Source: Bacillota bacterium
Lineage (GTDB): Bacteria > Bacillota > Clostridia > Oscillospirales > Oscillospiraceae
Assembly (NCBI GenBank): GCA_029224785.1
Contig: JAQXVF010000045.1
Span: 1 to 64,000 of the forward strand
Direction: 5' to 3'
Length of the DNA stretch: 64,000 nt
Shown here: positions 17,362-26,730 of the stretch, one piece after another
How positions within the stretch are numbered: the first letter of the stretch is position 1
Layout: the number at the start of each line of letters is the position of its first letter
Position numbers and translations under genes: made by a program
The notes under the pieces: generated by a model
The model's input: only the letters and a program-made list of their open reading frames with translations
Databases searched by the model: none
What the model was told of the DNA's origin: nothing

Positions 17362-19452
17362 ATGGAAGTGAAGGACAGAATTCCGGAGATGTTTGGCAGC
17401 ATGGTCTTTAATGAGGCGGCCATGGCCCAGTATGTACCGATCGATGCCATGAATGCCTGGCGCCAGTGCCTGAAGAGCGGACACGCTCTGACGCTGGAAG
17501 TTGCCAACGACATTGCCGAAGGTATGAAGACCTGGGCTCTTTCCAAGGGGGCCACCCACTATACCCACTGGTTCCAGCCCATGACCGGCATTACCGCGGA
17601 AAAGCACGACAGCTTTGTGACCCCGGTGGGCGGCGGAAAGATCATGATGGAGTTTTCCGGCAAGGAGCTGGTCCGGGGAGAGCCGGATGCCTCCAGCTTC
17701 CCCTCCGGCGGCCTGCGGGCTACATTTGAGGCAAGAGGCTATACCGCCTGGGATCCCACCTCCTTTGCCTTTGTCAAGGGTACGTCCCTGTACATCCCCA
17801 CTGCCTTCTGCTCTTACTCCGGCGAGGCTTTGGACAAAAAGACCCCGCTGCTGCGCTCCATGGAGTGTGTCAGCAAGGAGGCCCTCCGGATCCTCCGGCT
17901 GTTCGGAGACACCACCACGAAAAAGGTCATTCCCCAGGTAGGACCGGAGCAGGAGTATTTCCTGGTGGATCGGGAACTGTACGAGAAGCGGGAGGATCTG
18001 AAACTCTGCGGCCGCACCCTGTTCGGCGCAAAGCCCCCCAAGGGACAGGAACTGGACGACCATTATTTTGGTGCCATCAAGCCCCGTGTGGCGGCCTTTA
18101 TGCGGGAGCTGGACGAGGAACTGTGGAAGCTGGGAATCCTTTCCAAGACCAAGCATAACGAGGCGGCTCCGGCACAGCACGAAATGGCCCCCATCTACTC
18201 CGATGCCAACACTGCCTGCGATCACAACCAGCTTGCCATGGAGATCATGAAAAAGGTGGCGGCCCGGCACAATCTGGTGTGTTTGCTTCACGAGAAGCCC
18301 TTTGCCGGCGTCAACGGCTCCGGCAAGCATGACAACTGGTCCCTGGGCACCGATACCGGGAAAAACCTGTTCTCTCCGGGAAAGACTCCCCGACAGAACG
18401 CCCAGTTCCTGCTGTTTTTGGCGGCCTTTCTGCAGGGCGTGGATGAATACCAGGAGCTGCTGCGCTGCTCCGTGGCCTTTGCCGGAAATGATCACCGGCT
18501 GGGTGCCCTGGAGGCACCTCCCGCCATCGTCTCCGTTTTCCTGGGGACGGAACTGGAGGGAATCGTGGATTCCATCATCCATGATACGCCCTATCTGGAG
18601 CGGGAGACCGGTGCTCTGCAGATCGGCGTGGATATCCTGCCCACCATTCCTCTGGACACCTCCGACCGGAACCGTACTTCTCCCGTGGCCTTCACCGGCA
18701 ACAAGTTCGAGTTCCGGATGCCCGGCTCCAGCCAGTCCATTGCCGGCCCCAACACCGTGCTCAACACCATCATGGCGGAAGAACTGGGACGCTTTGCCGA
18801 TATTCTGGAGCAGGCCGAGGATTTCGACACGGCGCTGCATGATGTGGTCCGCAAAGCGTTTACCGAGCATAAGCGCATCATCTTCAGCGGCAACGGCTAC
18901 GACGATGCCTGGGTGATGGAGGCCCAGGGACGGGGACTTGCCAATCTGGTCAGCGCGGCGGATGCCCTGCCTGCCTATGTACTGCCCAAAAATGTGGAGC
19001 TGATGACCCGTCACGGCGTGTATACCGAGCATGAGATGTATGCCAGAAACGAGGTCCACATGGAAAAGTATTGCCATGTGGTTCAGATCGAGGCCAAGAC
19101 CATGCTGGATATGATCCAACATGGGATCGTGGGGGCCGCCACGGCGTACAGCGCGGCCCTGTGTGACGGCATCCTGGCAAAGAAGGCCTGCGGTATCAGC
19201 TGCCGCAGCGAAAAGGCTCTGGCGGAGACCATCAGCGAGCTGACCGATTCCCTGATGGAAAAAACCCTGGAACTCAAGACCGCAGTGGCCACCGTGCCCT
19301 CCGGTACGGCAGAGGAGACCATGATCTATTATCACGACGTGGTGGTATCCAGGATGAATCGGCTCCGGGGTATCGTGGATCAGTTGGAGACCCTGGTGGA
19401 TTCCTCCTACTGGCCCTATCCCACCTACTACGATCTGCTGTTTTCCGTGTAA
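17362..19452 (+). CDS. glnN: Glutamine synthetase type III
   Basis: A 696-residue enzyme, the length expected for GSIII (about 700-730) and far above GSI (about 450). It makes glutamine from glutamate, ammonium and ATP in the cytoplasm. GSIII-type stretches include MFGSMVFNEAAMAQYVP at the N-terminus, THYTHWFQPMTG, EVGPEQEYFLVD-like VGPEQEYFLVDRELYE with catalytic Glu, AAPAQHEMAP, GSGKHDNWSLGTD and FEFRMPGSSQSI. Start at 17362 follows AGGAGGGG. It stands alone between its own promoter and two terminators, so there is no nitrogen-regulator neighbour. It would supply glutamine for ammonium assimilation, including ammonium set free by ethanolamine breakdown; that link is inference. Confidence 0.95.
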   Translation: MEVKDRIPEMFGSMVFNEAAMAQYVPIDAMNAWRQCLKSGHALTLEVANDIAEGMKTWALSKGATHYTHWFQPMTGITAEKHDSFVTPVGGGKIMMEFSGKELVRGEPDASSFPSGGLRATFEARGYTAWDPTSFAFVKGTSLYIPTAFCSYSGEALDKKTPLLRSMECVSKEALRILRLFGDTTTKKVIPQVGPEQEYFLVDRELYEKREDLKLCGRTLFGAKPPKGQELDDHYFGAIKPRVAAFMRELDEELWKLGILSKTKHNEAAPAQHEMAPIYSDANTACDHNQLAMEIMKKVAARHNLVCLLHEKPFAGVNGSGKHDNWSLGTDTGKNLFSPGKTPRQNAQFLLFLAAFLQGVDEYQELLRCSVAFAGNDHRLGALEAPPAIVSVFLGTELEGIVDSIIHDTPYLERETGALQIGVDILPTIPLDTSDRNRTSPVAFTGNKFEFRMPGSSQSIAGPNTVLNTIMAEELGRFADILEQAEDFDTALHDVVRKAFTEHKRIIFSGNGYDDAWVMEAQGRGLANLVSAADALPAYVLPKNVELMTRHGVYTEHEMYARNEVHMEKYCHVVQIEAKTMLDMIQHGIVGAATAYSAALCDGILAKKACGISCRSEKALAETISELTDSLMEKTLELKTAVATVPSGTAEETMIYYHDVVVSRMNRLRGIVDQLETLVDSSYWPYPTYYDLLFSV

Positions 19453-19456
19453 TAGC

Positions 19457-19492
19457 ATGCCCCCGGGAAGGATATGGCCTTCCCGGGGGCAT
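19457..19492 (+). terminator. Strong hairpin after glutamine synthetase
   Basis: ATGCCCCCGGGAAGG and CCTTCCCGGGGGCAT arms around a 6-base loop, 5 bases after the stop codon. Confidence 0.7.
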
Positions 19493-19500
19493 TGGCATGA

Positions 19501-19538
19501 AAAAACCGATTGCGTTGACCGGACGCAATCGGTTTTTT
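19501..19538. terminator. Second terminator after glutamine synthetase
   Basis: AAAAACCGATTGCGT and ACGCAATCGGTTTTT arms with a short loop, and TTTTTT at the end. The A-rich left arm allows action on both strands. Confidence 0.85.
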
Positions 19539-19744
19539 CAAAAGAAAAGAGAGGTAAGAGAATGAAAAAAACTCGAAATCAGTTTCTGAATCAATTCTGT
19601 TGATTTGCCCTCATTATACCCCTCAAATTTTAATGAGAATAGCGTGAAATTATTAAAGAAGTATGAAGCTGGTAGAATATAAAGGAGATTTCTTGTGCAC
19701 AATTAACAGAAAATGAATTTTTTGCGAACAATCGGTGCGCCCTC
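19539..19744. other. AT-rich gap between glnN and clpB, no gene seen
   Basis: A very AT-rich stretch. It contains one 13-codon open frame (19562-19603, MKKTRNQFLNQFC) behind AGAGAGGTAAG, too short to call as a gene. Nothing else was recognised. Confidence 0.5.
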
Positions 19745-19772
19745 TTGACAAAAACGGAAAATGCGCTATAGT
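19745..19772 (+). promoter_or_regulatory. clpB promoter
   Basis: TTGACA at 19745-19750, 16-base spacer, TATAGT at 19767-19772, immediately upstream of the CIRCE element. Confidence 0.8.
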
Positions 19773-19785
19773 TTAGGAAAAAGAA

Positions 19786-19812
19786 TTAGCACTCGAATGA
19801 TGAGAGTGCTAA
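19786..19812 (+). promoter_or_regulatory. CIRCE element (HrcA operator)
   Basis: Perfect TTAGCACTC-N9-GAGTGCTAA inverted repeat, 27 bases, between the promoter and the clpB start. It is the classical HrcA-binding heat-shock operator. Confidence 0.97.
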
Positions 19813-19825
19813 AAGGAGTGAGTGT

Positions 19826-22411
19826 ATGAATTTCAATTCTTATACGCAGAAATCCCTGGAGGCCGTCCAGGACGCACAAAAGCTGGCACAGAGCTGCCGG
19901 AATCAGCAGTTGGAGCAGGTGCACATCCTGCTGGCCCTGCTGCATCAGCAGGGTGGGCTGATCCCACAGCTGTTGCAGAAGATGGATGTAAACGTGGACG
20001 CGCTGGAAAACGGCGCCAATCAGGAGCTGCAGAAGCTGCCCTCTGTCAGCGGCAGTGTGGAGGCGGACCGGTTCTATGTATCTGCCGCGGCCAATGATAC
20101 CCTGCTTCGGGCAGAGACGGAAGCGGAAAACATGAAGGACTCCTTCGTGTCCGTGGAGCATCTGTTCCTGGCGCTGGTGGAGACCGCCAAGGGCGGCATC
20201 CGGGAGCTGCTTTCCGGGATCACCCGGGAGAAGTGCCTGCAGGCCCTGCAGACGGTCCGGGGCAACCAGCGTGTGACCACCGACAACCCGGAGGGCACCT
20301 ATGACGCCCTGGAGAAATACGGAACCGATCTTGTCAAACGGGCAAGGGAGCAGAAAATGGATCCCGTCATCGGACGGGATGAGGAAATCCGAAATGTGAT
20401 CCGGATCCTTTCCCGGAAAACCAAGAACAACCCTGTGCTGATCGGCGAACCCGGCGTGGGCAAAACCGCCATTGCCGAGGGGCTGGCCCAGCGGATTGTC
20501 AGCAAGGATGTGCCCAAGAGCCTCCAGGATAAGTCTATCTTTTCCCTGGACATGGGTGCCCTGATCGCCGGTGCCAAATATCGGGGTGAGTTTGAGGAAC
20601 GTCTGAAAGCGGTCCTCAATGAAGTCAAGCAGTCCGAGGGCAGGATCCTTCTGTTCGTGGATGAGCTGCACACCATCGTGGGCGCCGGAAAAACCGAGGG
20701 AAGCATGGATGCGGGCAACCTGCTCAAGCCCATGCTGGCGAGGGGCGAGCTGCACTGCATCGGCGCAACGACCCTGGACGAATACCGCCAGTATATTGAA
20801 AAGGATCCGGCTCTGGAGCGCCGTTTCCAGCCTGTGATGGTAGCGGAGCCTTCCGTGGAGGACACGGTGGCAATCCTCAGGGGTCTGAAGGAACGCTATG
20901 AGGTGTTCCACGGCGTGAAGATCTCCGATCCTGCCCTCATCGCTGCCGCGACCCTGTCTCATCGGTATATCACCGACCGGTTCCTGCCGGATAAGGCCAT
21001 CGACCTGGTGGATGAGGCCTGCGCACAGATCCGCACGGAAATGGATTCCATGCCTACGGAGCTGGACGGGGTTTCCCGGAAGATTATTCAGCTCGAGATC
21101 GAGGAGGCCGCGCTGAAAAAGGAGGAGGATCCTCTGTCCGTGGCCAGACTGGGAGAGGTCCGGAAGGAGCTGGCAGAGCAGCGGGATCGGTTCAATGCCA
21201 TGAAGGCCCGCTGGGAGAATGAGAAGAACGCCATCGGCCGGGTGCAGCAGCTTCGGGAGAAGATCGAGGATCTGAACCGGCAGATCGAGCAGGCGGAACG
21301 CAACTATGATCTGGAAAAGGCTGCGGAACTGAAGTACGGACGGCTGCCGGAGGCACAGAAGGCCCTGCAGGAGGAGGAGAAAAAGACACAGAATGCCAAG
21401 GAGGATTCTCTGCTGCGGGATCGGGTCACGGAGGAAGAGATTGCGAAGATTGTGGAACGCTGGACCGGGATCCCCGTATCCCGGCTGGTGCAGGGAGAGC
21501 GGGAAAAGCTGCTGAACCTGTCGGACACCCTGCATCAGCGGGTAGTGGGACAGGACGACGCAGTGACTGCCGTGACGGAGGCCATTCAGCGCAGCCGCGC
21601 CGGCATTCAGGATCCCAACCGTCCCATCGGTTCCTTCCTGTTCCTGGGACCCACCGGTGTGGGCAAGACGGAGCTGGCAAAGACCCTGGCACAGGCGCTG
21701 TTTGACGATGAGAACAACATGGTCCGGATCGATATGTCCGAGTATATGGAGAAATACTCCGTATCCCGTCTGATCGGAGCGCCTCCCGGCTATGTGGGCT
21801 ACGAGGAGGGCGGCCAGCTCACCGAGGCTGTTCGCCGGAAGCCCTACTCCGTGGTGCTGTTTGACGAGGTGGAGAAGGCCCATCCCGATGTGTTCAATGT
21901 ACTGCTGCAGGTGCTGGATGACGGACGGATCACCGACTCCCAGGGCAGAACGGTGGACTTCAAGAACACCATTTTGATCCTGACCTCCAATCTGGGCTCC
22001 GAATACCTGCTGGAAGGGATCCGTCCCGACGGCAGCCTGGAGGAAAAAGCCAAAGACCAGGTAATGGCTCTGCTGCGCCGCAGCTTCCGCCCGGAGTTTT
22101 TGAACCGGCTGGATGAGATCGTATTCTACAAGCCTCTGAGCCGGGAGAACGTAGAAAAGATCATCGACCTGCAGATCGGTAAGCTCAATGAGCGGCTGGA
22201 AGCCCAGCAGATCCACTGCACCCTGACGGAGGCGGCGAAGCGCCACATTGTGGACAATGCCTACGATCCCCAGTACGGTGCCCGTCCGCTGCGCCGGTAT
22301 GTGCAGCATACGGTGGAGACCATGCTGTCCAGGAGGATCCTGGAGGGCACGATCCTTCCCGGAAAAGAGGTCGTGGTGGATGCCGAAGGCGGAGACCTGA
22401 TCCTGAAATAA
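19826..22411 (+). CDS. clpB: ATP-dependent disaggregase ClpB
   Basis: An 861-residue Hsp100 chaperone that rescues aggregated proteins with DnaK. The N-domain is residues 1-145. AAA1 has Walker [10 protein letters not shown] near 207. The coiled-coil middle domain (about 405-520, e.g. [33 protein letters not shown]) distinguishes ClpB from ClpC/ClpA. AAA2 has GPTGVGKTE near 608. Length is as expected. AAGGAGTGAG precedes the ATG. Its control by CIRCE alone, without a neighbouring dnaK or groE, places it in the HrcA regulon. Confidence 0.97.
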   Translation: MNFNSYTQKSLEAVQDAQKLAQSCRNQQLEQVHILLALLHQQGGLIPQLLQKMDVNVDALENGANQELQKLPSVSGSVEADRFYVSAAANDTLLRAETEAENMKDSFVSVEHLFLALVETAKGGIRELLSGITREKCLQALQTVRGNQRVTTDNPEGTYDALEKYGTDLVKRAREQKMDPVIGRDEEIRNVIRILSRKTKNNPVLIGEPGVGKTAIAEGLAQRIVSKDVPKSLQDKSIFSLDMGALIAGAKYRGEFEERLKAVLNEVKQSEGRILLFVDELHTIVGAGKTEGSMDAGNLLKPMLARGELHCIGATTLDEYRQYIEKDPALERRFQPVMVAEPSVEDTVAILRGLKERYEVFHGVKISDPALIAAATLSHRYITDRFLPDKAIDLVDEACAQIRTEMDSMPTELDGVSRKIIQLEIEEAALKKEEDPLSVARLGEVRKELAEQRDRFNAMKARWENEKNAIGRVQQLREKIEDLNRQIEQAERNYDLEKAAELKYGRLPEAQKALQEEEKKTQNAKEDSLLRDRVTEEEIAKIVERWTGIPVSRLVQGEREKLLNLSDTLHQRVVGQDDAVTAVTEAIQRSRAGIQDPNRPIGSFLFLGPTGVGKTELAKTLAQALFDDENNMVRIDMSEYMEKYSVSRLIGAPPGYVGYEEGGQLTEAVRRKPYSVVLFDEVEKAHPDVFNVLLQVLDDGRITDSQGRTVDFKNTILILTSNLGSEYLLEGIRPDGSLEEKAKDQVMALLRRSFRPEFLNRLDEIVFYKPLSRENVEKIIDLQIGKLNERLEAQQIHCTLTEAAKRHIVDNAYDPQYGARPLRRYVQHTVETMLSRRILEGTILPGKEVVVDAEGGDLILK

Positions 22412-22419
22412 GCGATCGG

Positions 22420-22456
22420 ATCCCCTTTGCCCGGAAACGGGCAAAGGGGATTTTTT
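22420..22456 (+). terminator. clpB terminator
   Basis: ATCCCCTTTGCCCG-GAAA-CGGGCAAAGGGGAT stem followed by TTTTTT. Confidence 0.95.
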
Positions 22457-22567
22457 CTTTCTGTATCCAACACATGAATATGCAGAATATATATACGAAT
22501 ATTCACAAATACAGGTGTTGTATGCATAATTAAGGAAAAAATAATGAAAAAGTATTCATAAAAGGGA

Positions 22568-22596
22568 TTGACAAACAGACAGGGAAATGGTATCAT
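22568..22596 (+). promoter_or_regulatory. Promoter of the amino-acid ABC importer operon
   Basis: TTGACA at 22568-22573, 17-base spacer, TATCAT at 22591-22596. An AT-rich stretch upstream has a TGAATAT/ATATTCA inverted repeat (22475-22505). Confidence 0.75.
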
Positions 22597-22658
22597 GTCA
22601 ACAATCCGATTGACCGACGGATGAAATCCCAATCTCCATATGAAAAGAGGAACCTGTG

Positions 22659-23609
22659 ATGAAGAGTTTGAAAAAAGTATGTTGTGCAGTTCTTGCAGTT
22701 ATGATGCTCCTGTCCCTGTGTGCCTGCGGAAGCGGCGCACCGGCAACGACCACGGCTGCCCCTGAGACCACTGCAGCCCCGGAAACCACCGCTGCTCCGG
22801 AGACCACGGCTGCTCCCGAGACCACTGCCGCTCCCGCAGAAAAGACCATGCTGGAGCAGATCAAGGAGTCCGGTGTTCTGAGCGTGGCCCTGTCTCCTGA
22901 CTTCGCCCCCATGGAGTTCGTGGACATCTCCAAGACCGGTCAGGATCAGTATGTTGGCTTTGATGTCACCCTTGCCAAGTTCATTGCTTCCGAGCTGGGC
23001 GTGGAGCTGGAGATCCAGCCTATGAACTTTGACGCCTGCCAGACCGCTGTGTACACCGGAGCAGTGCCGATGTCCATCTCCGGCTTCAGCTGGACCGAAA
23101 AACGGGCACAGAACTATGAAATGTCCGATCCCTATTACGCAGGTGACAACGAAACCGAACAGGTCATTCTGATCCGTGCAGAGGATGCCGATACTTACAA
23201 GGATGCTGCCGATTTTGCCGGCAAGGATGTGGGCGCACAGAATGCATCTCTGCAGATGCAGCTTCTGACCAGCCAGATTCCCGATGCCAATCCCATCACC
23301 ATTACCGATATCGGACAGGGCGTCCTGGAGCTGAAATCCGGCAATATCGAGGCACTGGCGGTTGCCAAAGGCAATGCCGAGGCCATCATGGTCAACAATC
23401 CCGAGCTGGTGATCTGCGATTGGCAGTTTGAGGTGGCTTCCGAGTTTGAGAACAACGTGATTCTCATCCATAAGGGCGAGACCGATCTGCTGGAGGCTGT
23501 CAACGCGATTCTTGCAAAGGCTTATGCCGCAGGTTACTACGGCCAGTGGTATGCCGATGCCGAGGCACTGTCCAAAGGCGAAAATGCGCAGGAAGTCAGT
23601 GTGGACTGA
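22659..23609 (+). CDS. Amino-acid ABC transporter substrate-binding lipoprotein
   Basis: A 316-residue exported binding protein. The N-terminus KSLKKVCCAVLAVMMLLSLCAC is a lipoprotein signal ending in a lipobox (Cys23 the likely anchor). A low-complexity linker follows, made of repeated A-P-E-T-T units (residues ~27-60), which would hold the domain off the membrane. The periplasmic-binding-protein type 2 domain (SBP_bac_3) begins GVLSVALSPDFAPMEFVD and includes YVGFDVTLAKFIASELGVELE. It delivers a polar amino acid or a derivative to the permease. ATG 22659 is preferred over the GTG at 22656 by spacing to AAGAGG. First gene of a four-gene operon ending in an AbgB-like hydrolase. Confidence 0.9.
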   Translation: MKSLKKVCCAVLAVMMLLSLCACGSGAPATTTAAPETTAAPETTAAPETTAAPETTAAPAEKTMLEQIKESGVLSVALSPDFAPMEFVDISKTGQDQYVGFDVTLAKFIASELGVELEIQPMNFDACQTAVYTGAVPMSISGFSWTEKRAQNYEMSDPYYAGDNETEQVILIRAEDADTYKDAADFAGKDVGAQNASLQMQLLTSQIPDANPITITDIGQGVLELKSGNIEALAVAKGNAEAIMVNNPELVICDWQFEVASEFENNVILIHKGETDLLEAVNAILAKAYAAGYYGQWYADAEALSKGENAQEVSVD

Positions 23610-23618
23610 ATGAATATG

Positions 23619-23641
23619 GACACCCCGCATCGCGGGGTGTC
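23619..23641 (+). other. Intercistronic hairpin between binding protein and permease genes
   Basis: GACACCCCGC-ATC-GCGGGGTGTC without a T run. A stem here commonly protects the binding-protein mRNA and partly reduces downstream expression. Confidence 0.6.
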
Positions 23642-23667
23642 TGAACTGTTTGTGAAGGGAAAGATAT

Positions 23668-24354
23668 ATGAAACTGTTTTCGTTCGAAAAAATCATCATG
23701 CTGCTGGAGCAGTATTGGCAGAAGTTCCTGCTGGAGGGCGTCGGCTATACATTATCCATGGCAGCCATTACCGTTGCATTCGGTGCGATATTTGCATCTC
23801 TGATTGCACTGCTGAAAATGTCAAAAATTGCGCCCTTCCGCTGGGTTTCCAATGTTTATATTGAGATCATCCGGGGCACGCCCATGCTCCTGCAGCTCTA
23901 TATTTTCTATTTTGCCCTTCCCATGCTCATTCCCGTTCTGAATAAACAGAAGTATGTCTGTGTATGCATCGCTTTGATCTGCAACAGCGCCGCCTACCTC
24001 TCTGAGGTGATCCGTTCCGGCATCCAGGCTGTGGATGGAGGTCAGACCGAAGCCGCTTTGAGCCTGGGCTTTAATTCCAGAAAAACCATGTGGTACATCG
24101 TGCTGCCTCAGGCAATCAAAAATATTCTGCCTGCCCTGGCAAATGAGTTTATTATGATCATCAAGGATACTTCCCTGGCCTCTACATTTTTCATCGGTGA
24201 CGTGATGACCCAGTGCCTTTTGGTAAAGGGTGCCACATATCTGCCCATCGAGCCAATGATCATTGTTGCAGTGATTTACTTTGTGCTGACCTTTACCCTG
24301 AGTAAGATTGTCGGTGCCTTTGAAAGGAGAATGAGCCGTGGCTACAAGCGGTAA
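23668..24354 (+). CDS. Amino-acid ABC transporter permease
   Basis: A 228-residue HisM/GlnP-family inner-membrane permease with about five hydrophobic segments. The family EAA motif is visible in [37 protein letters not shown], and the N-terminal [26 protein letters not shown] is typical. A homodimer of this protein would form the channel for the preceding binding protein. Its stop codon overlaps the start of the ATPase gene by 17 bases. Confidence 0.92.
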   Translation: MKLFSFEKIIMLLEQYWQKFLLEGVGYTLSMAAITVAFGAIFASLIALLKMSKIAPFRWVSNVYIEIIRGTPMLLQLYIFYFALPMLIPVLNKQKYVCVCIALICNSAAYLSEVIRSGIQAVDGGQTEAALSLGFNSRKTMWYIVLPQAIKNILPALANEFIMIIKDTSLASTFFIGDVMTQCLLVKGATYLPIEPMIIVAVIYFVLTFTLSKIVGAFERRMSRGYKR

Positions 24355-25105
24355 TGCGATCATCCAGGTGAAAAACCTGAAAAAATACTATAACAAAGGG
24401 GAAATCAAGGCCCTGGACGGGGTCACTGTGGACATTCACAAGGGGGATGTGGCCGTCATCATCGGACCCTCCGGCTCCGGAAAGTCTACATTCCTGCGGT
24501 CATTGAACCTGCTGGAGCAGCCCACCTCCGGTGAGATCATTTTCGAGGGCGTGGACATCACCAAGAAGCGGGATCAGAGCGGCAAGAAGATCGATCTGCC
24601 CAAGCACCGGGAAAAGATGGGCATGGTGTTCCAGCATTTCAATCTGTTCCCGCACATGACCCTGCTGGACAACATGACCATTGCTCCCATTCAGATCAAG
24701 GGAATTCCCAAGGAGCAGGCGGAGGCCAGAGCACGGGAACTGCTTGCCCGGGTAGGACTGGGAGACCGGGCAGATGCCTATCCCCTGCAGCTTTCCGGCG
24801 GACAGAAGCAGCGTGTGGCCATCGTCCGGGCCCTGGCTATGGATCCGGATGTGATGCTGTTTGATGAGCCTACCTCCGCACTGGACCCGGAGATGGTGGG
24901 CGAGGTGCTGGACGTTATGAAGGAACTGGCCGGCACCGGCATGACCATGGTGGTGGTGACCCACGAAATGGGCTTTGCCCGGGAAGTTGGAAACCGGGTG
25001 CTGTTTATGGATGAAGGCAAACTGGTGGAAGAGGGGACTCCCGAGGAAATATTCAATTCCCCCCAAAGCCCCAGACTGCAGGACTTTTTAAGCAAGGTGT
25101 TGTGA
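24338..25105 (+). CDS. Amino-acid ABC transporter ATP-binding protein
   Basis: A 255-residue GlnQ/HisP-family ATPase with a GTG start behind AAGGAGA inside the permease gene. Walker [11 protein letters not shown]-loop [18 protein letters not shown], signature LSGGQKQR, Walker [15 protein letters not shown] and switch HEMGFAREV are all intact. It powers the importer formed with the two upstream genes. It ends 1 base before the hydrolase gene, so the four genes are clearly one unit. Confidence 0.95.
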   Translation: MATSGNAIIQVKNLKKYYNKGEIKALDGVTVDIHKGDVAVIIGPSGSGKSTFLRSLNLLEQPTSGEIIFEGVDITKKRDQSGKKIDLPKHREKMGMVFQHFNLFPHMTLLDNMTIAPIQIKGIPKEQAEARARELLARVGLGDRADAYPLQLSGGQKQRVAIVRALAMDPDVMLFDEPTSALDPEMVGEVLDVMKELAGTGMTMVVVTHEMGFAREVGNRVLFMDEGKLVEEGTPEEIFNSPQSPRLQDFLSKVL

Positions 25106-25106
25106 T

Positions 25107-26546
25107 ATGGAAACCATCAAAGCTGCCGCCCTGGCGGAAATCGAAGAGAAAAAGGATATCTGCATCGGCGTGTCCGATGCCATCTGGGACCATCCGGAGC
25201 TTTCCCTGAAGGAGTTTTACGCAACGGAGCTGTACTGCAAGGTCCTGCGGGAGCAGGGATTTGCCGTGACCGAGAATCTGGGCGGCATCCAGACCGCTTT
25301 TTCCGGCTCCTTTGGCTCCGGAAAGCCGGTAATCGGCATCCTTGCGGAGTATGATGCCCTGTCCGGCCTGAGCCAGAAGGAAAATGCCACGGAAAAGGAG
25401 CCTCTGCCCGGAGACGGCGTAGGCCATGGCTGCGGCCACAATCTGCTGGGCGGCGGATCCCTGGCGGCTGCCCTGGCAGTCAAAAAGTATCTGGAGCTGT
25501 CCGGAAAACCCGGTACGGTGGTGTTTTTCGGCTGCCCCGGTGAGGAAGGCGGCGCCGGCAAGGCCTTTTTGGCCCGGGAAGGGATGTGGAAATCCCTGGA
25601 CGCTGCCCTGACCTGGCACCCCAACACCGCAAATGAGGTGTCCACCGGCACCTGCAATTCCTGCATTCAGGTGCTGTACAACTTTAAGGGCATCGCTGCT
25701 CATGCAGCAGGCAATCCCCACATGGGCCGTTCCGCTCTGGATGCGGTGGAGCTGATGAATATCGGTGTCCAGTTCCTGCGGGAGCACTCCACCTCCGACT
25801 GCCGCATCCACTATGCCATTACCAATGCCGGCGGCGTCTCTCCCAACGTGGTGCAGAGCGAGGCCTCCGTGCTGTACATGACCCGGGCCAACAAGGTGTC
25901 CGATACGGTGGCCCTTCAGAAGCGGGTGGATGACATCGCCCGGGGAGCGGCCATCATGACGGGCACCACCTACGACCGGGTGTTCATCGATGGTACGGCA
26001 GAGACCCTGCCGAACTATACACTGGAAAAGACCATGTACGACAATTTCCAGGCCATCGGTGTGCCCCAATATACCCCGGAGGAGATGGAATTCGCCGCCC
26101 AGGTGCAAAAGAGCTACCCGGCTCCCACCCAGCTTCCGGGCTATGCCGCAAAGCACAGCGTGGAGGATGCCAGACTGGTGCGGGGCAAAACGGAGAATCT
26201 GACCCGGCCCCTGAATGACTTCCTGCTGCCTTATTACAGCGGTGAGGACTTCGGCGCGGGAAGCACCGACGTGGGAGATGTGAGCTGGCTGACGCCTACG
26301 GTTCAGGCCCATGTGGCCTGCTGGCCTGCCGGCGCTCCCGGCCATAGCTGGCAGGTGGTCACCTTCGGAAAAAGCAGCATTGCCCACAAGGGCCTGCTGT
26401 GCGCCGGAAAGGTGATTGCCGCCACCGCCATCGACCTTTTCGAGGATCCGGAGCTGCTGGAAAAGGTCCGGGAGGAGTTTTTGGAGCGCTCTGCCGAGGG
26501 GTACACCTGCCCCATCGAGCCGGATGCGGTGCCCATTGCTCTGTAA
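25107..26546 (+). CDS. M20-family amidohydrolase, AbgB-like
   Basis: A 479-residue zinc amidohydrolase resembling p-aminobenzoyl-glutamate hydrolase subunit B and IAA-amino-acid hydrolases. Metal-binding segments are GHGCGHNLLGGG (after PGDGVGHG), FFGCPGEEGGAG with the paired Glu, DAALTWHPNT and the final GAPGHSWQVV. A dimerisation lid domain lies in the middle (FKGIAAHAAGNPHMGRSALDAVEL). It cleaves an amide bond to free an amino acid. Co-transcription with an amino-acid importer suggests the importer brings in an N-acyl or aryl amino acid that this enzyme splits; that is inference. ATG follows the ATPase gene by one base. Confidence 0.82.
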   Translation: METIKAAALAEIEEKKDICIGVSDAIWDHPELSLKEFYATELYCKVLREQGFAVTENLGGIQTAFSGSFGSGKPVIGILAEYDALSGLSQKENATEKEPLPGDGVGHGCGHNLLGGGSLAAALAVKKYLELSGKPGTVVFFGCPGEEGGAGKAFLAREGMWKSLDAALTWHPNTANEVSTGTCNSCIQVLYNFKGIAAHAAGNPHMGRSALDAVELMNIGVQFLREHSTSDCRIHYAITNAGGVSPNVVQSEASVLYMTRANKVSDTVALQKRVDDIARGAAIMTGTTYDRVFIDGTAETLPNYTLEKTMYDNFQAIGVPQYTPEEMEFAAQVQKSYPAPTQLPGYAAKHSVEDARLVRGKTENLTRPLNDFLLPYYSGEDFGAGSTDVGDVSWLTPTVQAHVACWPAGAPGHSWQVVTFGKSSIAHKGLLCAGKVIAATAIDLFEDPELLEKVREEFLERSAEGYTCPIEPDAVPIAL

Positions 26547-26597
26547 TGACGGGATACAGCCCGGTTCCGATATTCCTCTTCCCAACAGCATAGTGTT

Positions 26598-26640
26598 TTT
26601 CCGCCAACGCGTTCTTTTCGTTGGCGGAAATGCTCTTTTT
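26598..26640 (+). terminator. Terminator of the importer/AbgB operon
   Basis: TTTCCGCCAACG and CGTTGGCGGAAA arms, then TGCTCTTTTT. Confidence 0.8.
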
Positions 26641-26650
26641 GGCGCTGTGC

Positions 26651-26679
26651 TTGACAAAAATCCGAAAGAATGAGATAAT
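26651..26679 (+). promoter_or_regulatory. Promoter of the acyltransferase gene
   Basis: TTGACA at 26651-26656, 17-base spacer, GATAAT at 26674-26679. Confidence 0.7.
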
Positions 26680-26730
26680 TGCAGTATAGTGATTTCGGCG
26701 GCAGACAGATGGAAATGGATGAGGGATGCT

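Noticed and set aside
17344..19458. 704-codon minus-strand frame opposite glutamine synthetase
   Set aside because: It is a mirror frame caused by high third-position GC; the plus-strand protein is unmistakable.
19562..19603. 13-codon open frame MKKTRNQFLNQFC with a purine-rich upstream sequence
   Set aside because: It lies after a strong terminator, has no attenuator-type stems downstream and no residue run hinting at amino-acid sensing; too short to support.
19766..22444. 892-codon minus-strand frame opposite clpB
   Set aside because: It is a shadow of clpB; its composition (H, Q, L, G) is typical of antisense frames and it covers the CIRCE element.
22741..22845. Tandem 15-base-scale repeats encoding A-P-E-T-T, considered as a DNA repeat array or CRISPR-like
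   Set aside because: They are coding, in frame and explained as a lipoprotein linker; there are no spacers.
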